DNA of 46,487 nt, taken from positions 1 through 46,487 of the forward strand of contig JAHLWZ010000761.1 of assembly GCA_020536535.1 (NCBI GenBank). The letters run 5' to 3'. The number at the start of each line of letters is the position of its first letter. The stretch's first letter is position 1. The position numbers were made by a program, and so were the translations under genes. The notes under the pieces are model-generated. The model worked only from the letters and a program-made list of their open reading frames with translations. It was not told the DNA's origin and did not search any database. Shown piece after piece: positions 1-9,881 of this stretch. Source of the stretch: Pelomyxa schiedti (taxonomy: Eukaryota > Evosea > Pelobiontida > Pelomyxidae).

Positions 1-97
1 AAGTCAGTGCTGAGAAACGGGCAGACTGGGGATTGATGATCAAAAAGACTGAGGGAATCATTCTCCCCGAATTCTCCCCTCCCCTCCCAAAAACCTC

Positions 98-120
98 CCA
101 TCGGGGAAAATCCCCGATGG
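98..120. repeat. Perfect 10-bp hairpin followed by T run
   Basis: Positions 98-107 are the exact reverse complement of 111-120, with a 3-nt loop, and a run of six T lies at 127-132. This is the strongest small hairpin in the 5' intergenic region. In a eukaryote, stem plus T run could be the 3' end of a polymerase III transcript or the end of another small mobile element. I see no A/B boxes and cannot assign it. Nothing coding is recognisable in 1-156. Confidence 0.5.
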
Positions 121-156
121 TACGGGTTTTTTACAGCACTGCTCCTCAGTTGGAGG

Positions 157-314
157 TATTGGACGTTTCAGTCAAAAAACGGCATAATGAATGAAAAATA
201 AAAACCACCAACGAAAAACAAGTTTATCCACTGGGCGCACCCAGTGTATTTCGTTTGCTTTTGATGATAGTTTTGGTTTTTTGTGTCGCTGGTTTTTGAC
301 TGAAACGTCCAATA
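157..314. mobile_element. MITE-like element with terminal inverted repeats and TA flanks
   Basis: TTGGACGTTTCAGTCAAAAA at 159-178 is repeated in perfect inverted orientation at 293-312. Both ends are flanked by the dinucleotide TA (157-158 and 313-314), the target duplication left by Tc1/mariner-type transposases. The interior is short, has no coding potential, and contains a 7-bp hairpin (229-235 with 240-246). Known MITEs have this structure: non-autonomous, 100-500 bp, mobilised by a transposase encoded elsewhere. It lies about 150 bp upstream of the carboxypeptidase start codon, so it may sit in that gene's promoter. No second copy was noticed in the window. Confidence 0.7.
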
Positions 315-459
315 GGTCTTTTCCCGGCACCCTTGGATTTACGTAAACGCGTGATTTCAAGAACAACCAAATTTAGGTTGGGCTTTGGAAACGAACTTCC
401 GTAACAGTGATTGTTTTCTTCTCCCCCATTCCTGTCGTCACGGTATTTCGTTAAGTGCA

Positions 460-2610
460 ATGAGGCAGTGGGAAAAAATGGCACTCCCCTACCTCTTTAC
501 TGTTCTCTGTGTGTGTACGGTGGTGGCACTGTGCGACGGCTTTGACACAAAGAGTGAGACGGTTGGGCTGGTGAGACTCGATTATGGCACGGCATGCCTC
601 GAAGAAGAAGCACGCAGTGAGAGCGACGTACGAGCGAAAGTGGTTTCGAGGCTACGCGCCCTGGGCCTACCATTTTCGATCGAGGCAGCTCCCTGTGGAG
701 CCAATTATGGGCCCAGGCACAGCCACGTGGCCGTTGTGAATATTCATGAGTCAGAAGATGCGTGGAGGAAGTGGGGGATTCTACAGGAGGAATTGGGAAG
801 CGACGTGGCCCAATTGGGCCAGAGTGCAGGGCATTTGGCTTGGAAAAAGTGGGCGGAATTGAGGAAGAGAAAGGATCCCAGCACCGTCCAAGTTGGCGAG
901 TCTTTTCAGAATAAGCAGAAGCCGAGAAGTGGCGAGAGTACAACATGTTTTTCTCCAAATGTGACATTCACTTATCATGACAATAATGAGGTTTGAGTTC
1001 TTCCTGCTCTTTTTCACTTCCAGAACTCCCATCTTTTTCGTCTAGTTGGAGGCCTATCTGCTTCAAGTTGTGAATATGTATCCAGATATAACGAGGATGT
1101 ATACAATTGGACAAAGTGTTAATAAGAGGGATATTTGGGCGTTTCAGATATCTAAAAACCCTGGTATGCAGGCCCCTCACAGTTGTCAAGTAACTCCTTA
1201 CCAGATATGAATGAGCCCGAACCAAGAGCAAAATTAGTGGCAAATATACACGGAGATGAAGTATCGTAAAAAACCTATTACTTCTCACCATGTTGAATTA
1301 AATGAGGTTGTTGGAAGAGAATGTATGATACACTTGATTGATTATTTTACAAGCCAGTATGGCCTTGATCCAAGTGTAACTAACATTATCGACAACTGCG
1401 ATTTGTACATACTTCCCTGTGTTAATCCTGATGGTATTAGTTTCAAAGTGGACGTGCCATTTACATTATATAGGTTTTGATTCGGGAACGCGAGAAAATG
1501 CACATGGTGTCAACTTGAATAGGTAGTAGCCTTTTTTTTTTGCTACTTAAATGTGAAACCAGAGATTTTCCTGATCGCATAGAAGATACTGACAACACCT
1601 TCACTGGCCGACAGCCAGAAACGGTAGCTATAATGAACTTCACAATGAACCAGGTTAGGTTCATTCAAATTCCGAAGGAGGCGATTAATGAAAGTAGAGA
1701 TTCACAATAGGTGGGAGCTTCCATGGTGGAGATTTAGTTGCAAACTACCCCTACGATGGCAACTCTGAAGGTGCGAGTGTGTATACCGCCAGCCCGGACG
1801 ATGAATTCTACATACTGGCCGCGGTTTGATTTCCTTCATTCATGCTCACCTAACTCTCCAAATTCAAGTCCACCTATGCACAAACGCACCCGACGATGTC
1901 CCAGAGCATAGAGTTTCCTGGGGGGATTACTAATGGCGCTGACTGGTACGTTATCTATGGTGGACTTCAGGACTGGTCCTACGTATGGGAGGGTGTGTAT
2001 TCCACTTTTCTCTTTACCCTGCCTGTATGTAACCTTGCGGAAGAGGTAATGGAAATCACCTTTGAGATATCCTATGACAAGTGGCCAGATGAGAAGACCC
2101 TAGAAGGGTATTGGGATGCTAACTGTCCCGCAATCATGGCCTATCTCAACCTTGCCTTGCAAAAAGGAGTCTGGGGGTTCATTACAGACTCCACAACAGG
2201 TTTTCCTGTAATTGCTGAAGTCCATGTGCAAAACGTACTTCACTTCATTGTGTACCTTTTGCTTATTTGTTACTAAGATTTCAACTTCTGTTCACTCTGA
2301 CACTGCAGGCTTCTATCAAAAACTTTTAGCCCCCAATGATTACCAGGTAACAATTACTCACTATCAAGCCTACACCACGTCCACTTACCCAGAACAAAAA
2401 AAAAAGGTTTTCGTTTCTGCCACTGGATACTACCCCAGTGAGAGTTACAAAATAACAATTCCAGAGAACCAGCAACAACTCCTCGAACTCAACATTTCCC
2501 TCACCCCAGCTCCTCCAACGATTTCCTCTTCAACGAGCAGCTTCCTCCTCCCAACACCGTTTCTGCTCTCATTTGTTCCTTTTTTTGCTGTTCTCTTGAC
2601 ACTGTTTTAA
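460..2610 (+). CDS. GPI-anchored M14 zinc carboxypeptidase (CPM/CPD/CPE type)
   Basis: Extracellular metallo-carboxypeptidase that would remove C-terminal residues from peptides. About ten exons are split by 40-55-bp introns (991-1045, 1164-1204, 1261-1306, 1434-1473, 1523-1562, 1654-1697, 1824-1868, one near 1993-2045, 2235-2277). An N-terminal hydrophobic signal follows ATG 460 (or 478). Zinc motif HGDE spans the second exon end; NPDG, GVNLNR, HGGDLVANYPYD, FPGGITNGADWY and the catalytic Glu in ITFEIS follow in family order. A transthyretin-like domain comes next. The C-terminus is a Ser/Thr stretch plus a hydrophobic tail ending at the stop, typical of GPI attachment as in carboxypeptidase M. 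All catalytic motifs are intact. Substrate is unknown. Convergent with the RhoGAP gene, with an 83-bp spacer. Confidence 0.88.
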
Positions 2611-2693
2611 GGCCAACAAATCAAAAACAAACCTCAAACAATTTTGTTTTGCCTATTTAATTTAGGGTGTCACTAAACCACTTTTCTTTCTGC

Positions 2694-4680
2694 TCAGTCA
2701 TTCTGGGGAATGGGTGGTGGTCTTGGTGGGGGTGATACAGACCGTACCCAGGCTGTGTTTTTTGGTGTAGTGGTAGTGTCTTGTGTGATTGGTGTGTGGG
2801 TTTCTTTGGGTAGTAGTGGGGGTGTTGGAGTTGGTTTGTGGGGGGGAGGTGGTGGCGGCGAGGGTCTGTTGTGGTGATGATGCGGGGGTGGTGTGTGTTC
2901 ACTGTGAGGGGTTTCTGCCTGTTCCGGTGCCCTGGAACAATGGGCCGGGTGGGGAGGTGGTGGCGTGGCTGGCAGTTTATGTGGTGGGGGGGGAGGGAGT
3001 TGCTTGGGGGGAGCCACGGGTGTTCTAGTAGACGGGCTGCTACATGAAAGAATGGAGGGACTGGATGAGGGGGGAATGGTTGGTGACGCGTGAGGTGTGT
3101 CGTTTGTTGGTTGGGAGTCTCTATCTTTGGGTTCTTTGTCTTTGGGGATTGGAGGTGTTGGTTGTGGGGGAGGAACATGTTGCGGAGTTGGTGGAGGTAC
3201 GGGAGGTGGTACATGTTGCGGTTGTGGTAAAGAAGGTGATGGGCTAAGTTTTGGTCCCGTTAAGGGGGGAGTTCCAGAGGATGACAGTGAGCCACTTGTC
3301 GAAAGCGCAGTGTTTGGTGTTGTTTCGTCAGCGCTGTCTGTCTCATCACTTCCGTCATGACTCTCAACGACAGCGGAGGCAAGATTTCCTATTTTGTGCG
3401 CCTGGTGCATCGCAGCTTTACGAGCCTTCGAAGCCTTGTGCGCAGTAGTTCGTGCTGCTTTGTTTAAAAATTTTACGGCACTGGCTTTGCTTGACTTGTG
3501 TTCTGTTGGGGAATCTGGGGGTTCAGAAGGTTCGCTGGAGGGAGGCAGGACTGCATCGGGGTCTAGATCTAAGCCCTTGAAATGTGAGTGAAAACCGACT
3601 TGCACTCACTCACCTGAAATAACATCTCACAATGCTCAATCATAAATGTCATGAGTTCATTTGCATACCCCGAGTCTTCTAGCATCACACTTATATCACC
3701 TCCAGACGGTCGAAGGATGTTTGGTCCAAAAACTGGGTCCGTTGAATTTTATAATTACTTCCAATGCTGGGTAATACCGATAGAAATATTTGATGGTTTC
3801 ATCATATTCACAGCGGACAGTGCCGCCACTCTCGTGAGGAAGGATACTAAATATTTTAATAACACAAGGTTTTGCCTGGTGTAATTAGGAATAATAGGTT
3901 CATTCATAATTCTACACACTTGGGTATGAAGTCAAAGACTTGTCGAATCTTTTTTGCTTTCACCTCTATATCTTGAACAGCTGTACAGAGTGAGAAGGCG
4001 AAAACTCAGGAAAGGAGTAACCAATTGCTGCAATAAACATGTCGTACTGGGAGAGGGTGAGTCTGAAATCAAAAGGAAAAATTTTCTTACCATATCGAAT
4101 GTTAGGAGGGCTTCTGGAAGCTCCCTTTAGAATAATTAATGATCGTTCATAGTGCAGTGTTGGGTGAGATGATCAGTAGCAACCTCCAAATAAAACAAAA
4201 TACACACACAAAAAAAAAAACCGTTGTGTGTCATTACCTAAGCCACAGTTTCAACAGCCCAGCAATGGCATGAGGGTCAGAAGGGGCAAAAGCAGCCAAA
4301 TCAACTTTTTCGCCTTTGTCATAACGAGATTTCAAGTCCAAAACCAAGTTTTGGTGCCCACTTTGCCTAAACAATCCTTCCACCTTGTCCGATGAGCCAA
4401 GAAGTGCCACCCCAAAAAAAAAATTGTGCATACAGACAGGAAGTTCTTCCCAGGTGTTTCCAGATACTCCACACAGTCCCTTACGATGGCAGGTATTGCG
4501 GTTGTACTTGAACTTAAAGGTCGTCCAAACACGAGGTTGTGGCGTTTCTTGGTAGACGACATGCTTCTGAGTATATAGGGTCAGATCTACGCCGCAACAC
4601 AGACACAAAAGACAACACCCACCTCTTCGTAGATCTCGGGGTGTCACACGCCGAAGATTTTTGTTTGTTTTTGTGCTCAT
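2694..4680 (-). CDS. RhoGAP-domain protein with proline-rich C-terminal tail
   Basis: GTPase-activating protein for Rho/Rac/Cdc42-type GTPases. The start at 4680 gives a short basic N-terminus, then VFGRPL, IPAIVRDCVEYLETPG, the arginine-finger motif EGLFRQSG, LLKLWLRELPEALLTFDMYD, KQNLVLLKYLVSFLTRVA and VFGPNILRP, in the order of the Pfam RhoGAP fold. Each block is on its own small exon. The catalytic Arg is present, so activity is predicted. The last exon (about 2694-3570) is one long uninterrupted exon coding roughly 290 residues. It is Ser/Pro-rich with many PPPP and PPxP runs, suited to SH3 or profilin binding, after a basic KxxKARKAA helix. The antisense G-rich ORFs across this tail are shadows. 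Confidence 0.88.
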
Positions 4681-4978
4681 TTTCTCCACTTTTTTTAAAT
4701 CAGTGTTTTTCCACCCCAATCTGATCGCAACGCCGAAAGATCTTTTGGGGCGAAAGGGCATGCCTAAAAAAGCAAAGTGAAACGAGGCTTGCCCCCACTG
4801 TGATTCTTCTTTTCAGGTGAATCAGTCTGGCCTCAGAACTTGCAACAACGAACATTTGGTCGACAGTAGTTGCCTGCCAGGACCTCTTCCATTCAAATTC
4901 CACATTTCCTCCGTAAAAACAAAAAAACAAAAAAAACTTGTGTTGAAGTTGGTAGTTTGGAAGTACAGTCACACCACA

Positions 4979-6806
4979 ATGTCCTTGGGGTTGCCAATGC
5001 CCTCTCCGCGTAGGGCCAGTTCTCCAGCGGCGAGATCTTCTTCGTCGGGCCTGACAGATCCCGACGCGGATCTGGAGGAAGGACTGCGTGCGCCGTCGGT
5101 TGGTGCTACGTCGTTGCCTACATCTACGTTAGGGGCGGCTCAGAAGCCCCCAGTTTCGCCTGCGGCATCACCAGCGGGGCTGCAGAGTGTTGGGCAAAAC
5201 GGCGAGGGGGGGCCACGTGATGTGGAGACGGCGTGGACGGGAGCTCCTGGGGGTGGCATGTGCAGTTCTGTGCTACTGCTCAGGGTGATGTACTGCACGA
5301 TATTTGGAGCGTTCGGGGTGTATGAGCCGTTTTTGAGCGTTTTCTTGGCGGTTGCTTTCCAGTTTTGGATGTTGTGACGGGATGGGATGGGAATGGGAAT
5401 GGGAAGGAGGGTGAGCTTTATGTTTGCTGGCAATTGATTAATTTTTCACTTCCAGACAGTGAAGGGTTTTGCACTGCCCCAAGTGGGCTTTCTTGTTGCA
5501 ATTCCGCCCTTGGTAGGGTTCATGTCCAGTACAACATGGACTACATTTGCTGATGCTCACTCGTCCCATTTGACATGTCTTTTTGGAGCTGGCATTGCTT
5601 CAATATGTTCGTTTCGTTTTCTTCTTTTTATGGGTGCTTACTCACTGCGGTAGTTTGCATGATTTTACTCTGGCTATCATCTTCCTTCATACAGACAGCA
5701 CTAATGTTGGCACTCTTCTCCTTTTTCCGGGCACCTCTGACTCCCTTACTTGATACGACATCGATGCGAGTATGTTTCTCTCTGAGTATAAACTAGTGGC
5801 GTGACGGTGTGCAAGGTTCTGAGGAGTGACACTAAATCTTATGGACGCTTGAGAATGTTTGGGGGACTTGGATTTGGTTTGTTCGCCTTCGTTGTTGGAA
5901 ATCTTGGTAGGTTCCCATTTTTCTATCTGAACATAATTACATTGTAGTTGACTGGTTCGACTTCCGTTTGATGATTTTTTGTTACATTTTTTGCATGAGT
6001 ATTTTTGTATACCTCGTGAGGTACCCGAAGCAAATCCCCTGCTTGATGATACTCAATGTACCAGCGTCCTCGGAAAAATAGATAAGAGCTTGTACAAGTC
6101 GGACAGTAAACTACAAGAGCGCCGCATTGGTAAAAGACCTTCGATACTTTCTTTGTTGCAGCGCCGGGACGTACTCCTGTTTGTAGTCACAGAATTTTTC
6201 CTTGGAATTAGTCACCACACTATAACCAACTTTTTATTTGTATGCCTAACTCCTCCTATTCCCAGTATCTTATATCTTATTCGCAGTTGTACCTTGCTGG
6301 TACTCTGGGAGCTACAAAAACTCTAATGGGAGTAATGATTGCCATGTCAATAATGAGTGAAGTCCCCGTATTCTACTTTAGCCCACAGCTTATATCACGT
6401 CTGGGCTATGATAAAATGATTATCATTGCCCACGGTGCTGTAATTATACGTTTGCTCGCCTACACACTGATTGGAACTGCAACTTTGGCCCTGGGCATTC
6501 AGGTGAGCTCATTTTCCTTCAATTTCCCTTCCCAGCTTATCTCGAATCAAGCTCCTGCATGGCCTCACGTTTGCCTGCATGTGGGCGGCTGCCGTCGTGC
6601 ACGCAAACGCACTGGCTCCTCCAGGGCAAGAGGCCACCTTACAAGGCCTATTGACGGCTTCATTCACCGGGCTTGGAAGTGCCACTGGCTCGATTCTTGG
6701 TGGCATTATTTTCCAGAACCTGGGCCCTATACTTTTATATCGAATGGCTGCAGCTGTTGTTGTGCTCTCACTGGGACTGTTTGTCTGGGGCAGAAGAAAG
6801 AATTGA
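4979..6806 (+). CDS. Major facilitator superfamily transporter (MFS_1-like/MFSD6-like)
   Basis: Polytopic membrane transporter. The N-terminus is about 90 residues of cytosolic Ser/Pro/Ala-rich sequence. Membrane segments follow with MFS_1-like motifs: FGAFGVYEPFLSVFLA, KGFALPQVGFLVAIPPLVGF (TM2 and loop), SYGRLRMFGGLGFG (typical YGRxRxWGSxGFG motif), then after a hydrophilic central loop LLHGLTFACMWAAAVVHAN and GLLTASFTGLGSATGSILGG. Introns join cleanly at 5761-5820 and near 6241-6285 and 6501-6553. Two places are uncertain: the first donor is GTTGCT rather than the stronger GTGAGC downstream, and the splice near 5950-6030 leading into the central loop could use several acceptors. The substrate cannot be told from sequence. 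Confidence 0.8.
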
Positions 6807-6997
6807 AGGTTGGTGGGAGGATTGTGAAACAAGAAATATCTTATTTGTGGATAAAAAAAGAGGCACCAGAAAAACGAAAACTCCTTTCTTTTTTATTTTC
6901 TTTTAGCTACCCGTGACCAGTGAGTCGCAACAAATTTAGGGCATCATCACATCTGGGGGCATTTCGTTGAGAACGTGGATGTCTCTGTGTATGGTGA

Positions 6998-9706
6998 TTA
7001 GACAATGAATGGTGAAGACATGAAATTAGAAGGTATATGGAACCTGTATCGTCCATTGAGTGCAGATACGGCAGTAGCAAGAGCGTCAACTTCATGCAAG
7101 TCATTGAAAACCTGGAAGGTCAGGCGCACGCACAGTGTTGGAACGTCACTGTTGGTAGTGTGAGTGGTGTTTTGTTAATATGGAAGTAAGGTACTCTATT
7201 GGAAGAATGAGGAAGAGAGCAGTGATGTGGTGCTTGAGAATCATGTAAGCAGTAATTTCATTGGCAACAGTGCTATCCATGTTGGCACCGCCGGGAAGGG
7301 GAATGGTCGGCATGCGTCCATAGTGAGCAGAATGTTTCTGATAAGAAGGTGCGTGGGTCTCTGATTGGTTGTTGGTATTCCCACTCAAGTTGGAGCACAC
7401 TGTACCTGATGGGAACCAGCGCTCCTTAAGTAACTCCACAGCATCATGAGCCAGCTGGTTACAATAGTCCCAAACCTTATTCCACCCTCCACAAACTGAA
7501 GCAATGAGAACACAGTAATGAGGTCGTAAAAGGAACCTTTCTCAACAAATTGGAACCCCTGTCCTACGGACAACCAGTTGGAGAAATCTTGTAACCCATA
7601 GTAGGCAAATTCCTGTTCATAGCCGTGTCCGTAATTGTATGACACAGTCAAAGTGGTAAGACCCTGCTGGCAGTGTGGTTGGGCCACCAGGAAGGCAGTC
7701 CCAAGAGGGCAATAGCACCATCGATCCAAAGAGCCTAAAAAAATTAAAAATCTACTTAGTGCAAGAGAAAGAAAGTACCAACAAAGTATTCAGCCATAAG
7801 ACCATTAACATCCACAGGGAATTGGCCCACAGCTTGGGTACCGTCCAGGCAAACTGGAATCTAAGAGTACGGTTTAATGGCATTCCTTTTTTTTGGTCTC
7901 TTACTTTGCACTTGTGGAAAGCTGATATTATTTCCTTTGCTGGCATAATATAGCCTCCCGCTGAAACGTAGGAGAAACTTGCTAGCCGAGGAGCAGGGCC
8001 ACTAATTCTTTCGGTTAGCATGATATAGGGTTATGGTGAAGATTACTTGGCCAATAAAGCCTTGAGCTCTGTCTTAAGATAGGTCTTAAAGCCTTTAGTC
8101 GAAGTAGGAAGGGGAACATTAAGCTGCAAGTCTTAGTGGCTTTTCTTTCCAGAAAACATTTGTACCTCAATAAGTTCCACTGGATGATGTGCCTTGACCC
8201 AATTATAGATTGCCTTGTTTGGCTCAGTGTCACAGCTGAGATAAACAAGACGGTCACCCGTCGTCCATGTTATGCTCTTCATAATGGCCGACATTGCAGC
8301 ATTAGGGTTGAGAATAAACTGGAAGTCATTTGGATCACAGTGAACAAAGGTGGTCACCTTCAGGCCAAGTAAGAAGAGAAAAGGCATGTTTCAATACATG
8401 CCTTGGACACCAGAGGTGCCAATCTAATGGTGAACGTTTTCAAGCGAAACAGGACTGGGTCAGCATGAATAATGTCCTACCACCAACTTAGTCTGTACTC
8501 AGAAATGGAAAAATCATACCTCCCAAGCACGGAGAGCTGTTACTGTAGAAATTGGCAAGACACCATAGGAAGCTTAAAAAAACCGCTGTTGACAAAAAAA
8601 TATGTTGTATCTGACACCTTACCACAGTTGAAGAAGCCGTCTTGTATGTAGAAGTAAGCTCGCATGGGAGCACCAAATGGCACTGGGGGCATTTGTGTTG
8701 CAAAAGGCAATTCAACGGTAGGACAGTCAACAGCTCCACCGGCTGTACCAAAAACGGCCGTTTTTAGGGAAGCCTAGGGAGAGGTCAACAGAAAGTGGAG
8801 TGGTAAAAACAAACCTCTGCCCAAGTAAGAGACCTATTCGAGTGAAGCTGATGTGACAACCGCTCTCCTGTGGTGTCAACAACTTCTTTTTGTATCTTTT
8901 TAAGGGTCACTGATATGCAGGATACAGGTAATCACTTGCCTTAGTAAGGCCATCCATTTGGACCTCCGTATTCAGAATTAATCGCTCCACATTTGGGGCA
9001 ATGGGAGGAATAGCAGCAGGGTTCCCTCCTAACGCCCTATAAGCGTCCTGAAGTCGCCTATGGATTTTTAATCATTACATTGAATTTGCAGGACGAAAGG
9101 AATACCTTGTTTCATCGCGGAGAGCCATAAGTTGATTCCCTTTTGACGCAGCCCCTGTTGGAGCAGCAGCACTTGGTGTCCATAGCATTTTCACGTGCAA
9201 TCGGCCGTGCTTGACTTCCTTCAATGTCAGCCAGAGATCAGAAGCTTCGTTATCTGGAAGAGAAGCAAGTTCCACAGTAATGTGACCAAGTGGGTCGTTT
9301 GTTCCGACCATATCGTGGTCCTAGTAAAAAATGATAAGGGGGTGACCACATAACAAGGAATGGGAAGAAATACCCAAACTCGGAAAATGAAATCCTGAGA
9401 CTTGTAGTCAACATTGAAGGTAAAGGACTGGTTCCACTACATTTCGAATTATATTCCAGAGGAAAGAAAAGAACGAGAAAAGTGAACCTTGGGGTTAAGT
9501 GTCTTTGAAATGATCTTCGTATGTTGTTTTTCCAATTTACCCGAGTCATCAACAACAAGTCCGAGAGTTACGTATGGGTCTTTTTTTGTGTTGGTTTTTC
9601 GTTAGTTGGTTGTTGGGGATGAAAAAAAAAGAGTACCAGATTTGCCGTTGCTGTCAGCAGCAATAAGATCGGCGGCCTCGATGACATCGACTTTGAGTGT
9701 GCCCAT
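6998..9706 (-). CDS. C2 domain fused to class V aminotransferase-like (isopenicillin-N-epimerase-like) domain, PLP lysine missing
   Basis: N-terminal C2 domain (about residues 1-125): GTLKVDVIEAADLIAADSNG, KSDPYVTLG, TLNPKWNQSFTFNV, WDHDM and a closing HVKMLW. The Asp residues that bind Ca2+ in C2 loops are present. A helical linker (LGGNPAAIPPIAPNVERLIL, then ERLSHQLHSNRSL) leads to the aminotransferase fold: PFGAPMRAYFYIQDGFFNC, DPNDFQFILNPNAAMSAIMK, LDGTQAVGQFPVDV and RWCYCPLGTAFLVAQ. Family members have an H-K-W motif where this protein reads D-R-W, so the lysine that forms the PLP Schiff base is Arg. The cofactor-binding Asp of LDGTQA remains. Every exon joins in one frame, including two GC-AG introns, which supports a single fused gene rather than two neighbours. 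Likely a Ca2+/membrane-targeted pseudoenzyme; that role is inference. Confidence 0.8.
8358..8401 (-). other. GC-AG intron (44 bp) in the C2-aminotransferase gene
   Basis: On the minus strand an exon ending ...SK is followed by GCATGT and the intron ends GAAG before GTG ACC ACC. No GT donor in this stretch keeps the frame into the DPNDFQFIL exon, whereas the GC donor joins it in phase 0. Confidence 0.6.
8896..8939 (-). other. GC-AG intron (44 bp) with consensus AAG|GCAAGT donor
   Basis: The minus-strand exon ending GLTK is followed by GCAAGT, the classic GC donor context, and the intron ends in AAAAAG before ATA CAA AAA. Without it the frame reaches a stop. With it the linker region runs in phase 0 into the aminotransferase domain. 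Confidence 0.7.
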
Positions 9707-9881
9707 TGCCTCCTCTTGCTTTTTTCCTGTTTTTGTTGCTTTGTGTTTCGTGTTTTTCTTTTTCGTTTCGTTGGATTTTTGAAAGCTTGTTGATTTCCAG
9801 TAAGTAACAACCGTCACCCAACTATGTTCGCCCTAGACCTCCCGCCCACACTCCATGTTCTAAAAAGTTATAACAGGTTGT

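Noticed and set aside
27-55. TGATGA and CTGA elements resembling C/D snoRNA boxes
   Set aside because: The boxes are only about 10 nt apart, with no terminal stem or guide space.
2657-3360. Several overlapping Pro/His- or Gly/Val-rich frames on both strands
   Set aside because: Frame shadows of the proline-rich RhoGAP tail, which is the only frame continuous with a recognisable domain.
8488-8751. Separate aminotransferase gene starting near the ATG of MPPVPFG
   Set aside because: The upstream linker exons join in frame with phase-0 introns to this exon and leave no stop or intergenic gap, so fusion with the C2 part is the simpler model.
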